A DNA stretch of 27,289 nucleotides, from contig CAADTZ010000063.1 of assembly GCA_900752015.1 (NCBI GenBank), positions 1 through 27,289 on the forward strand, read 5' to 3'. The translations under genes were made by a program, and so were the position numbers. How positions within the stretch are numbered: position 1 is the first letter of the stretch; every line of letters starts with the position of its first letter. Below the pieces are notes generated by a model. The model ran no database searches and had not been told where the DNA came from. It worked only from the letters and a program-made list of their open reading frames with translations. This stretch comes from an uncultured Collinsella sp. (lineage in GTDB: Bacteria > Actinomycetota > Coriobacteriia > Coriobacteriales > Coriobacteriaceae). This document shows positions 1 through 6,315 of this stretch, one piece after another.

Positions 1-554
1 AGGCCCAACAGGACTACCATCGCGATAGGCTTACCCAGGGCATTCTGCAGCGCACTCGCAATAAACGCACCGATGTAGCCACCCGAGGCGGACAAATTTT
101 GCGGCGTGAACATAAGGTCACACGAGACACTCGTACCCGGCACCATCAGCGAAAGAATGGAAACGACGGCGATAAAGACCACGGCGCCGCCCGCAACAGA
201 GCGCACGTTGAGCGGCGAGTCCTCGCCTAAAAAGAGTGTGGCGGCAAACAGCAAAATGACGATCGGCAGCACGTAGGCGCCCAGACCAAAGCCCAGGTGG
301 TAGAAACCAGCAACCGCAGCCGTAACGGGTGCGGTCGCCGGCGAAATCACGGCAATGAAGGACGCAATCGCCAAAACGGCGATGACCACGCCGGCGATAT
401 CGCGGTTGGCCGAGGGCTCGACCAAGGGCTCAAAATCGTCAAAGTCGGCCTCGTGGCCCTTATTGGCACGCAGATGGGAACCGGCACCCTTAGCAGATGC
501 CGGTTGGTTATTGGCCTTATTGCCTTTGGCGTTTTGTGCAGATCCGCGCGCCAA
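1..554 (-). CDS. ftsK: DNA translocase FtsK/SpoIIIE, N-terminal part (cut by window edge)
   Basis: This is the first ~184 codons of an FtsK-like translocase, which pumps chromosome ends through the division septum. Only the membrane part is in the window. A polar, charged N-terminus (starting MARGSAQNAKGNKANNQP) is followed by about four hydrophobic segments: near residues 50-68, 75-100, one around GGAVVFIAVVSILSLMVP, and one at the window edge. That is the usual layout of the FtsK membrane domain. The ATPase motor lies outside the window, so the name rests on topology and on the neighbour: RNase J followed by FtsK is a common actinobacterial order. The start is a TTG at 554 with GGAGG six bases upstream, embedded in the last codons of rnj; the gap between genes is one base, so translation is probably coupled. 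Another multi-pass protein is possible but less likely. Confidence 0.72.
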   Translation of the reverse strand, partial: MARGSAQNAKGNKANNQPASAKGAGSHLRANKGHEADFDDFEPLVEPSANRDIAGVVIAVLAIASFIAVISPATAPVTAAVAGFYHLGFGLGAYVLPIVILLFAATLFLGEDSPLNVRSVAGGAVVFIAVVSILSLMVPGTSVSCDLMFTPQNLSASGGYIGAFIASALQNALGKPIAMVVLLG

Positions 555-555
555 A

Positions 556-2226
556 CTAAACCTCCATGACGACCGGGATGATCATCGGACGGGTGCGCGT
601 ACGGCTCCAAATAAAGTTGGAGAGCGAATCGCGCACGGCCTTGCGAATGGCATCGGACCCGCTGCTCGTAAAGCTAAACTTGCCCTTCTCGATCGTCTTC
701 ATAATGGATGCGGAGGCATCCTCGGAGAACTGGTCGTCGATGGCAAACGAGACACCGCGGCCCGAGAACTCGATGGCCTCGATCTTCTTGTGCTTGAGCG
801 AGACGATGGCAACGGCCGTGACCATACCGTCGTTGGCGAGCTTTTGGCGATCGCGCAAGACAATGGGGTCGGTATCGCCGATACGCAGGCCGTCGACGTA
901 GACGACGCCGGACTCGACGGGTGTACCGCGCTTGACGATACCACCGCGCATCTCGAGCGTGTCGCCGTTATCGAGGATAAAGATATGATCGTCCTTGATG
1001 CCCATCTTGCGGGCGAGCTGGGCATGAGCGCGCAGATGCACGGCCTCACCGTGAACCGGCATAAAGTACGTGGGTTTGGCCATGGCCATCAGGAGCTTGA
1101 GCTCCTCCTGGCTACCGTGACCGGAGACGTGGACGAGAGCGCGGTTCTTATCCCACACGTCGCAGCCGAGCTTGGCCAGGCTGTTGACGACCTGCTGGAC
1201 GGCCTTCTCGTTGCCGGGAACGGGAGTTGCTGAGAGGATGACGGTATCGCCCTCGTGGATGGAGAGCGTCTTGTGCTCGCCATTGGCCATGCGGGACAGG
1301 GCCGACAGCGGCTCGCCCTGCGAACCGGTGCACATGACGACGATCTTGTCGTCGGGCAGGTTATCGATATCGAAGGCATCGATGATATCGGCATCGTCGA
1401 TGTTGAGGTAGCCCAGCTCGCGCGCGACGCGGGTGTTGGTGAGCATGGAGCGACCGGTCACAACGACCTTACGGCCGCACTTACGGGCGGCATCGCAGAT
1501 CTGCTGCAGGCGATGAATGTGGCTCGAGAACGACGCGACGAACACGCGACCCGGGGCGTTCTTGATGGCGTGCAGCAGATTGGGACCAACCTCGGCCTCG
1601 GACTTGGTAAAGCCAGGAACCGTGGCGTTGGTGGAGTCGGAAAGCAGCAGGTCGATGCCCTGCTTGGCAAAGCGGCTGATAGCGGCATAGTCGGGCGTGA
1701 CACCATCGATGGGCGTCTGGTCGAGCTTAAAGTCGCCGGTGTGCATAACGGTGCCCTGGTTGGTGCGGATGAACACGCCCAGAGCGCCGGGGATGGAGTG
1801 CGTCATCGAGAAGAAGTCGAGCGAGATGCCACCGAGGTTGACATGGCTGCCGCCCTTGACCTCGCGGAACTTGGGTGCGCGGATGCGGAACTCAGAAAGC
1901 TTGCCCTCGATAAAGCCAAGCGTCAGCTTGCTCGAGAAGATGGGCACCTTGTTGTTGAGGTCCTGCAGCAGGTACGGAAGCGAACCGGTGTGGTCCTCGT
2001 GGCCGTGGGTGACGACGATACCGCGGAGCTTCTCCTCGTTTTCAAGAACATAGGTGTAGTCGGGAAGCACCAGGTCGATACCAGGCTGGGAGTCATCCGG
2101 GAACATGAGACCGGCGTCGACGAGCACCATGTCGTCGCCGCACTCGAAGACCGTCATGTTCTTACCGATGCCGTCAAGGCCGCCGAGCGGGATGATCTTC
2201 AAGGGAGATGATTTTTTAGCTGCCAT
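556..2226 (-). CDS. rnj: Ribonuclease J
   Basis: This is a 556-residue beta-CASP metallo-beta-lactamase ribonuclease that processes and degrades RNA (5'-to-3' exonuclease and endonuclease in this family). The metal-binding HGHEDH is at residues 74-79. Further family motifs are GDFKLDQTP, SDSTNA, CTGSQGEPLSALSRMA and the late VSGHGS and MPVHGE motifs. Length matches actinobacterial RNase J. The frame stays open to 2379, but the upstream 51 residues are Cys-rich and unlike the family. ATG at 2226 (MAAKKSSPLKIIPLGG) gives the normal N-terminus, with AAGGA about 14 bases upstream, a rather long spacing. It is followed after one base by ftsK. PNPase is encoded 1.3 kb upstream with an acetyltransferase cassette between, so two RNA-decay enzymes are near neighbours here. 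Confidence 0.96.
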   Translation of the reverse strand: MAAKKSSPLKIIPLGGLDGIGKNMTVFECGDDMVLVDAGLMFPDDSQPGIDLVLPDYTYVLENEEKLRGIVVTHGHEDHTGSLPYLLQDLNNKVPIFSSKLTLGFIEGKLSEFRIRAPKFREVKGGSHVNLGGISLDFFSMTHSIPGALGVFIRTNQGTVMHTGDFKLDQTPIDGVTPDYAAISRFAKQGIDLLLSDSTNATVPGFTKSEAEVGPNLLHAIKNAPGRVFVASFSSHIHRLQQICDAARKCGRKVVVTGRSMLTNTRVARELGYLNIDDADIIDAFDIDNLPDDKIVVMCTGSQGEPLSALSRMANGEHKTLSIHEGDTVILSATPVPGNEKAVQQVVNSLAKLGCDVWDKNRALVHVSGHGSQEELKLLMAMAKPTYFMPVHGEAVHLRAHAQLARKMGIKDDHIFILDNGDTLEMRGGIVKRGTPVESGVVYVDGLRIGDTDPIVLRDRQKLANDGMVTAVAIVSLKHKKIEAIEFSGRGVSFAIDDQFSEDASASIMKTIEKGKFSFTSSGSDAIRKAVRDSLSNFIWSRTRTRPMIIPVVMEV

Positions 2227-2314
2227 AGGTGAGTGTTGTTTCCTTTCTTCGAAACGGGTCTGGAACAACCGACGGGGCGCTTCTGGCAAACCGACCGCCG
2301 GGCACATACAACAA

Positions 2315-2334
2315 TGCATCGTAGAGTCGATGCA
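2315..2334 (-). promoter_or_regulatory. Short hairpin or operator-like inverted repeat upstream of rnj
   Basis: TGCATCG and CGATGCA form a perfect 7-bp inverted repeat around a 6-base loop, 89 bases upstream of the rnj start. It could be a leader hairpin in the mRNA or a protein-binding palindrome in DNA. The sequence alone does not decide which. Confidence 0.35.
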
Positions 2335-2414
2335 ATAACCACAGTATGATACCCATTTGCACAACAACAGACCACCCATGCATCAAAGCCCCATCTGAAC
2401 TGGTCTATCCCGAC

Positions 2415-2547
2415 GGTTTCCCGTGGGGCGGGCACTGATGAAGTTTCCTGCTCTACAGTCCTGCTCACGACGGAGGCCACATTAAGTGGCCTCCTGTTCG
2501 TGCGGACCCCGCGATAAGCTACATCAGTGCCCGCCCCACGGAAAACC
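2415..2547 (+). repeat. Structured repeat element E1 (candidate ncRNA or MITE-like element)
   Basis: Arms 2415-2440 and 2522-2547 are inverted repeats of 26 bases with one mismatch. A weaker extension follows (2442-2446 with 2516-2520, including a G-U pair). Inside is a core shared with E2 (3308-3456, opposite strand): a 27-base identical block at 2438-2464, then GACGGA, then a 9-bp hairpin GGAGGCCAC/GTGGCCTCC (2472-2480/2486-2494) closing loop ATTAA, then GTGCGGA and GCGATAA. Three hairpin base pairs differ from E2 by compensatory changes, which argues for selection on structure. The arms show no sequence relation to the E2 arms. I do not recognise the family. It could be a structured RNA, a MITE-like repeat, or a cruciform DNA site. 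Confidence 0.8.
2438..2485 (+). CDS. Possible 15-codon micro-ORF inside E1
   Basis: ATG at 2438 opens a frame encoding MKFPALQSCSRRRPH and ending in a TAA inside the loop of the covarying hairpin. GGGGCGGG lies five bases upstream and could act as a ribosome site, but it sits in the long outer stem. E2 encodes MKFPALQSCVRRKAH at the same place. Only one of the codon differences (CGA to AGA) is silent and the rest are explained by hairpin pairing, so coding is unproven. Confidence 0.2.
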   Translation: MKFPALQSCSRRRPH

Positions 2548-2601
2548 TGCCAATAAGGGATAGGTTTGTTTTAGTAGGTTTTATCTGCGGGAATGCCGAG
2601 G

Positions 2602-3222
2602 CTATGATCCAATTGCCTCGTTGTAGGCATTCAGCTGGCCTTGCCAGAGCTTGCGATCGTTGTCGGTAATCTCTCGAATGATATGAGCTGGATTGCCGCC
2701 GATGATGACGTGGCTTGGAACGTCTTTAACAACAACTGAACCTGAGGCTATGACCACATCGTCTCCGATTGATACGCCCGGATTGATAATCACCCCGCCG
2801 CCCATCCAGACGTTGTTGCCGATTACGACAGGCTTAGCATACTCGAGGTCTAGATTGCGCACATCGGCGTCAATTGGATGCCCAGCAGTAAATATACTCA
2901 CATGGGGTCCTAGAAAGACGTTGTCGCCAAAGGTCACGTAATTTTCGTCCAGAATCGTCAAACCGGTATTCGCATAGAAATGGTTACCAAACGAAACCCT
3001 GTCGCCGTGATCAAAATAAACGGGAGCCGTTAAGACCATATCGTCCGGAGCAACGCGAAAACACTTCTTTAGTTCCTCAAAGGCGCTCGAATCAGCCCAA
3101 TACTCCGACTCATTAAACAACTTCTGAGCCGCATGCACCCTACTAAACGAATGGTCGTTAACCCGATAGGGGCTATAGAGCTCCCCAGCAATCATGCGGT
3201 CCCATTCAACCTTATTTGTCAT
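2602..3222 (-). CDS. Maltose/galactoside O-acetyltransferase-like protein (hexapeptide repeat)
   Basis: This 206-residue protein is of the NodL/LacA/Maa type, which transfers acetyl from acetyl-CoA to a sugar hydroxyl. It has the family N-terminal helical region (MIAGELYSPYR), then left-handed beta-helix hexapeptide repeats. The catalytic His lies in FTAGHPIDADVRN near residue 114, and the family signature VVIGNNVWMGGGVIINPGVSIGD and a GNPAHIIREI ending are present. The substrate cannot be told. The start ATG has AGGGGG five bases upstream. The gene has its own extended -10 promoter. Its G+C is clearly lower than its neighbours: rows I counted were about 42-48%, against 72% in a pnp row. It sits alone between two inverted copies of a repeat, so it looks acquired, by inference. 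Confidence 0.9.
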   Translation of the reverse strand: MTNKVEWDRMIAGELYSPYRVNDHSFSRVHAAQKLFNESEYWADSSAFEELKKCFRVAPDDMVLTAPVYFDHGDRVSFGNHFYANTGLTILDENYVTFGDNVFLGPHVSIFTAGHPIDADVRNLDLEYAKPVVIGNNVWMGGGVIINPGVSIGDDVVIASGSVVVKDVPSHVIIGGNPAHIIREITDNDRKLWQGQLNAYNEAIGS

Positions 3223-3256
3223 GCCAACCCCCTAGGCTAAGCGTTAGATGCGAAAA

Positions 3257-3287
3257 AGTATATCAACTAAGAACAGAAGACCAGCAA
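3257..3287 (-). promoter_or_regulatory. Extended -10 promoter for the acetyltransferase gene
   Basis: On the minus strand the -10 TATACT (3257-3262) is directly preceded by TGA (3263-3265), giving an extended -10. TTGCTG (3282-3287) lies 19 bases further upstream as a possible weak -35. The -10 is 34 bases before the start codon. Confidence 0.55.
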
Positions 3288-3307
3288 GCTACCAACAGCG
3301 TTAACCA

Positions 3308-3456
3308 GCCCTTTTGCTTGCGCCCGGGAGGGACGCATATGAAGTTTATCGCGAGTTCCGCACGCAAAGGAAAGCACTTAATGTGCTTTCCGTCTTACGC
3401 AGGACTGTAGAGCAGGAAACTTCATATGCGGCCCTCCCGGGCGCGAGCAAAAGGGC
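3308..3456 (-). repeat. Structured repeat element E2 (second copy, inverted relative to E1)
   Basis: Arms 3308-3347 and 3417-3456 are a 40-base inverted repeat with two mismatches, one of the strongest hairpins in the window. Read on the minus strand its core matches E1: the 27-base identical block is at 3399-3425, and the 9-bp hairpin is GGAAAGCAC/GTGCTTTCC (3369-3377/3383-3391) with the same ATTAA loop. The arm sequence is unrelated to that of E1. The right arm overlaps the T-run and 3' half of the pnp terminator, so on the pnp transcript terminator and element compete for the same bases. It lies in the 3' untranslated region of pnp and upstream of the acetyltransferase promoter. Confidence 0.8.
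3378..3425 (-). CDS. Possible 15-codon micro-ORF inside E2
   Basis: ATG at 3425 opens MKFPALQSCVRRKAH and stops at TAA inside the hairpin loop, exactly as in E1. GGGAGGG (3432-3438) is six bases upstream and would be a good Shine-Dalgarno if not folded into the outer arm. Coding is speculative for the reasons given for the E1 copy. Confidence 0.22.
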   Translation of the reverse strand: MKFPALQSCVRRKAH

Positions 3457-3479
3457 GACCCCTGTCCGGAGTCGCCCTT
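3449..3479 (-). terminator. Rho-independent terminator of pnp
   Basis: On the minus strand AAGGGCGAC (3471-3479) pairs with GTCGCCCTT (3451-3459) across an 11-base loop, and the descending arm runs into TTTT. It lies 24 bases after the pnp stop codon. Its T-run is shared with the right arm of E2. Confidence 0.85.
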
Positions 3480-3502
3480 GTTGAGCTGCTTATGTGTAGC
3501 TG

Positions 3503-5749
3503 TTACTCGGCGTCGTGATGACGGCGGGGCTTGCGGCCTCCGTTGTCTCCGGGACGGCGCGGGCGGTCGCTGCGCTCGGAGCGCTCGCGACGCGGACGCT
3601 CACGACGCTGGAAGTGCTCGCCGTCGCCCTCGGAGGCACCCTCGGCGCGAGCCGGGGCCTCGGGCTTGTCAAGACGATCGAGCGAGATCTTGCCACGATC
3701 GTCAACCTCGATGACGACGACCTTGACCTCGTCGCCCACATTGAGGACGTCCTCGACCTTCTCCACGCGGCCCTTGGCGACGCGGGAGATGTGCAGCAGG
3801 CCGTCCTTACCGGGCAGCAGGTTGACGAAGGCGCCGAAGGGCTGGATGGAGACCACGCGACCGGTGTACTCCTCGCCCGGCTCGGGAACCTTGATGATGA
3901 GCTTGATGCGCTCGACAGCCTGGTCGACAGACTCGCCGGTGCCGCCGACAAAGACGGTGCCGTCCTCCTGGATGTCGACCGAGGCGCCGGTCTCGTCCTG
4001 GATACCGCGGATGACCTTACCGCCGGAACCGATGACGTCGCGGATCTTGTCGGTCGGGACCTGGATGGACACGATGCGCGGAGCGGTGCTGCGCGTGGTG
4101 TGGCGCGGCTCGGGGATCACATCGAGCATCTTCTGCAGGATGAAGGCGCGACCCTCCTTGGCCTGCTGCAGGGCGCGGGCCAGAATGTCGAAGGTGAGGC
4201 CGGTGGCCTTGTTGTCCATCTGCAGGGCGGTGATGCCCTCGGTGGTGCCGGTGACCTTAAAGTCCATGTCGCCCAGGAAGTCCTCGAGACCCTGGATGTC
4301 GGACAGGACCACGGTCTTGCCCTCCTCCTGGATCAGGCCCATGGCGATACCGGAGACCGGGCGCTTAATGGGCACGCCGCCGTCCATAAGGGCGAGCGTA
4401 GAACCGCAGGTCGAAGCCATCGAAGAGGAGCCGTTAGACTCCATGACCTCGGAGACGACGCGGATGGCGTAGGGGAACTCGTTCTCGTCGGGGAGCACCG
4501 GAAGCAGAGCGCGCTCGGCCAGGTTGCCGTGACCGATCTCGCGGCGCTTGGGGCTGCCCATGCGGCCGGTCTCGCCGGTGCAGAACGGCGGGAAGTTGTA
4601 GTGGTGCATGTAGCGCTTGCCCTCGGTGGGCTCGATGGTGTCCAGACGCTGGCCCTCGTTGAGCATGCCGAGCGACAGGACGGAGAGCACCTGGGTCTGA
4701 CCACGCTGGAACAGGCCGGAACCATGAACGAGCGGCAGGTAGTTGTCCTTCACCATGATGGGACGGATCTCGTCGGCGGCACGGCCGTCGACGCGCTCGC
4801 CGGTCTCGACGACCATGGTGCGCATGGCCTTCTTCTCGAGTTTCTTGAGCGCCACGGGGATCTCGCGCTCCCAGGCGGCCTGCTCCTCGTCGGTGAACTC
4901 GGCACGGATGGACTCCTTCAGAGCCTCGACCTTGCCGATACGGGAGAGCTTGTCGGCGTCGCGAAGGGCGGCTGCCATCTCGTCGTAGTGGGCGAAGATG
5001 CGCTCCTGGACCTCCTCGACGGGCTGGTCGAGCGGGTACTCCTTCTTGACGATGGGGCCGTTGACCTGCTCCCACTCGGCAACGAACTCGTCCTGAGCCT
5101 GGCAGAAGGCAGCAAGGGCCTCCTGGCCAAACTTCATGGCGGCGAGCATGTCGTCCTCGGAGATCTCCTCGGCGCCGGCCTCGACCATCGAGATGAAGTC
5201 GGCAGAGCCGCCCAGCTCCAGGTCCAGATCGGAGTTCTCGCGCTCCTCGTAGGTGGGGTTGACGATAAACTCGCCGGTCTCCACGTTGCGGCCGATGCGC
5301 ACGCAGGCAAGCGGGCCCTCGAAGGGCACGCCGCCAAGCGTCATGGCCAGGGAAGCACCCATAACGTTGATGACGTCGAAGGGGTTGACCTGGTCGGCGA
5401 CGAGCGAGGTGGCGACGATGTGCACCTCGTTGCGGAAGCCGTCCGGGAAGCTCGGGCGAATCGGACGGTCGATCATGCGCGCGGTGAGCGTGGCCTTCTC
5501 GCTGGGACGGCCCTCACGCTTGAGGTAGCCACCCGGGATGCGGCCGGCTGCGTACATCTTCTCGTTGAAGTCGACGGTCAGCGGGAAGAAGTCGTAGTTC
5601 TTGCGCTCCTTGGAGACGACCACGGTGTCGAGCATCGTGGTGTCGCCCTGCTTGACCAGGCAGGCGCCGGTGGCCTGCTTGGCAAGCTCGCCCGACTCAA
5701 AGGTGTAGGTCTTGCCGTACAGCTCAAAGGTCTTGGATACGAGTGTCAT
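3503..5749 (-). CDS. pnp: Polyribonucleotide nucleotidyltransferase (PNPase)
   Basis: This 748-residue enzyme phosphorolytically degrades RNA from the 3' end. Two RNase PH-like domains are present. The second carries RREIGHGNLAERALLPVLP near residue 405 and the acidic SDIQGLEDFLGDMDFKVTGT catalytic region. A KH domain follows (from ~558, GXXG loop IGSGGK near 573), then an S1 domain (~621-695, starting EEYTGRVVSIQPFGAFV). The tail is highly charged with repeated RRER/RSDRPRR and ends in HHDAE, an addition that could bind RNA. ATG at 5749 has AAAGGAG four bases upstream. It follows rpsO, the classical rpsO-pnp pairing, but a terminator separates them. Hairpins at 5763-5785 and 5818-5844 suggest leader-based control. 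Confidence 0.97.
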   Translation of the reverse strand: MTLVSKTFELYGKTYTFESGELAKQATGACLVKQGDTTMLDTVVVSKERKNYDFFPLTVDFNEKMYAAGRIPGGYLKREGRPSEKATLTARMIDRPIRPSFPDGFRNEVHIVATSLVADQVNPFDVINVMGASLAMTLGGVPFEGPLACVRIGRNVETGEFIVNPTYEERENSDLDLELGGSADFISMVEAGAEEISEDDMLAAMKFGQEALAAFCQAQDEFVAEWEQVNGPIVKKEYPLDQPVEEVQERIFAHYDEMAAALRDADKLSRIGKVEALKESIRAEFTDEEQAAWEREIPVALKKLEKKAMRTMVVETGERVDGRAADEIRPIMVKDNYLPLVHGSGLFQRGQTQVLSVLSLGMLNEGQRLDTIEPTEGKRYMHHYNFPPFCTGETGRMGSPKRREIGHGNLAERALLPVLPDENEFPYAIRVVSEVMESNGSSSMASTCGSTLALMDGGVPIKRPVSGIAMGLIQEEGKTVVLSDIQGLEDFLGDMDFKVTGTTEGITALQMDNKATGLTFDILARALQQAKEGRAFILQKMLDVIPEPRHTTRSTAPRIVSIQVPTDKIRDVIGSGGKVIRGIQDETGASVDIQEDGTVFVGGTGESVDQAVERIKLIIKVPEPGEEYTGRVVSIQPFGAFVNLLPGKDGLLHISRVAKGRVEKVEDVLNVGDEVKVVVIEVDDRGKISLDRLDKPEAPARAEGASEGDGEHFQRRERPRRERSERSDRPRRPGDNGGRKPRRHHDAE

Positions 5750-5762
5750 TGTTCTCCTTTAC

Positions 5763-5785
5763 CCCACAGGCCCCTTGCCTGCGGG
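5763..5785 (-). promoter_or_regulatory. Leader hairpin abutting the pnp ribosome-binding site
   Basis: CCCGCAGGC (5777-5785) pairs with GCCTGTGGG (5763-5771), nine pairs with one G-U, closing a 5-base loop. It ends two bases before the AAAGGAG ribosome site (5754-5760). It could affect ribosome access or be a cleavage or autocontrol site; PNPase autoregulation through its leader is known in E. coli, where the sequence is unrelated. Confidence 0.5.
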
Positions 5786-5817
5786 CTTCTCATGTGACGC
5801 GGGCCCCCTGCCCCCGC

Positions 5818-5844
5818 CACGCTTCAGAGCGTGATTGTTCACGC
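5818..5844 (-). promoter_or_regulatory. Mutually exclusive hairpins in the rpsO-pnp intergenic leader
   Basis: In minus-strand order, GCGTGA (5839-5844) can pair with TCACGC (5829-5834) over a 4-base loop, or CACGCT (5828-5833) can pair with AGCGTG (5818-5823) over another 4-base loop. The middle segment is shared, so the hairpins exclude each other. This is a possible two-state leader element for pnp. Confidence 0.4.
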
Positions 5845-5852
5845 CCTTACAC

Positions 5853-5884
5853 AAAAAGAGCGCCCCGCTGCGCAGGACGCTCTT
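5853..5884 (-). terminator. Rho-independent terminator of rpsO
   Basis: AAGAGCG (5878-5884) pairs with CGCTCTT (5856-5862), and five T follow including the stem end. The loop is GC-rich. It lies 14 bases after the rpsO stop and separates rpsO from pnp, so some transcripts probably end here. Confidence 0.85.
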
Positions 5885-5898
5885 AGCATGTACAAATC

Positions 5899-6177
5899 CT
5901 ACTGGATGTTGTCGCGGATGCCCAGAGCCTTGATGAGCTCACGGTACTCGACGATGTCGTTCTTCTTGATGTAGGAGAGAAGACGACGACGACGACCGAC
6001 GAGCATGAGCAGGCCACGACGGGTGTGGAAGTCCTTCTGGTGGGACTTCATGTGCTCGGTCAGCTCCTTGATGCGCTCGGACAGGATGGCGACCTGAACC
6101 TTGGGGTTGCCGGTGTCGACCGGGGTGTTACCGAACTGGGCAGTCAGCTCCGCCTTGCGCTCTTTGGAAACAGTCAT
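5899..6177 (-). CDS. rpsO: 30S ribosomal protein S15
   Basis: This 92-residue protein binds 16S rRNA early in small-subunit assembly. Family features are the VQVAILSERIKELTEHMKSH helix and the HTRRGLLMLVGRRRRLLSYI segment with the conserved HTRRGL. The frame is open to 6273, but ATG at 6177 (MTVSKERKAEL) gives the family N-terminus and has AAAGGTG five bases upstream. It is monocistronic-like, with an extended -10 promoter at 6283-6291 and a terminator directly downstream, and is followed by pnp as in many bacteria. A hairpin in the leader (6198-6213) may relate to S15 self-control. Confidence 0.97.
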   Translation of the reverse strand: MTVSKERKAELTAQFGNTPVDTGNPKVQVAILSERIKELTEHMKSHQKDFHTRRGLLMLVGRRRRLLSYIKKNDIVEYRELIKALGIRDNIQ

Positions 6178-6197
6178 TGTTTCACCTTTCGTTTTGC

Positions 6198-6213
6198 GTC
6201 GCCCTCGGGCGAC
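6198..6213 (-). promoter_or_regulatory. Hairpin in the rpsO leader (possible S15 autoregulatory site)
   Basis: GTCGCC and GGCGAC form a 6-bp stem with a 4-base loop, 21 bases upstream of the start codon and just before AACGAAAGGTG. S15 represses its own mRNA through diverse leader structures in several bacteria. This assignment is by position, not by motif match. Confidence 0.4.
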
Positions 6214-6282
6214 TCGATTCGCCTCGGACTGGGAAGCCGCCGGTGGAGCGAGCAACCAAGGTCGAGGTACCAACAGGCCGAT

Positions 6283-6291
6283 ATGTTACCA
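6283..6291 (-). promoter_or_regulatory. Extended -10 promoter for rpsO
   Basis: The minus strand reads TGG followed by TAACAT, an extended -10, about 105 bases before the rpsO start. No good -35 is visible. It lies just after the recO stop (the 138-base gap 6178-6315). Confidence 0.45.
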
Positions 6292-6315
6292 CAAGCAGCC
6301 CGCCCCTGCGCATCA

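Larger units (their letters stand above)
2227..2601. other. Intergenic region between acetyltransferase and rnj
   Basis: This 375-base stretch holds no conventional gene. The half nearest rnj is its presumed promoter and leader and contains a short inverted repeat (2315-2334). I could not find a convincing -35/-10 pair there. The other half is filled by structured element E1 (2415-2547). Between E1 and the acetyltransferase stop lie AT-richer repeats of AGGTTT/AAACCT (around 2543-2580) that could form a weak terminator. Confidence 0.7.

Noticed and set aside
2227..2379. Longer RNase J starting at 2379
   Set aside because: The extra residues are Cys-rich, do not resemble the family, and run through the presumed leader; ATG at 2226 gives the standard start.
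2415..2547. E1 as an integron attC site or tRNA-like element
   Set aside because: attC sites keep conserved outer boxes and a variable middle, the reverse of what is seen; no integrase is near, and no cloverleaf with acceptor and anticodon arms can be drawn.
2415..3456. E1 and E2 as simple terminators
   Set aside because: E2 lies past a separate pnp terminator, E1 points away from rnj, and the identical 27-base block and covarying inner hairpin are not needed for termination.
3515..5797. 760-codon open frame on the plus strand opposite pnp
   Set aside because: It is the antisense shadow of pnp caused by high G+C; it has Leu/Asp/Val-rich composition and no recognisable domain. The same applies to long plus-strand frames at 9706-12393 and 6025-8292.
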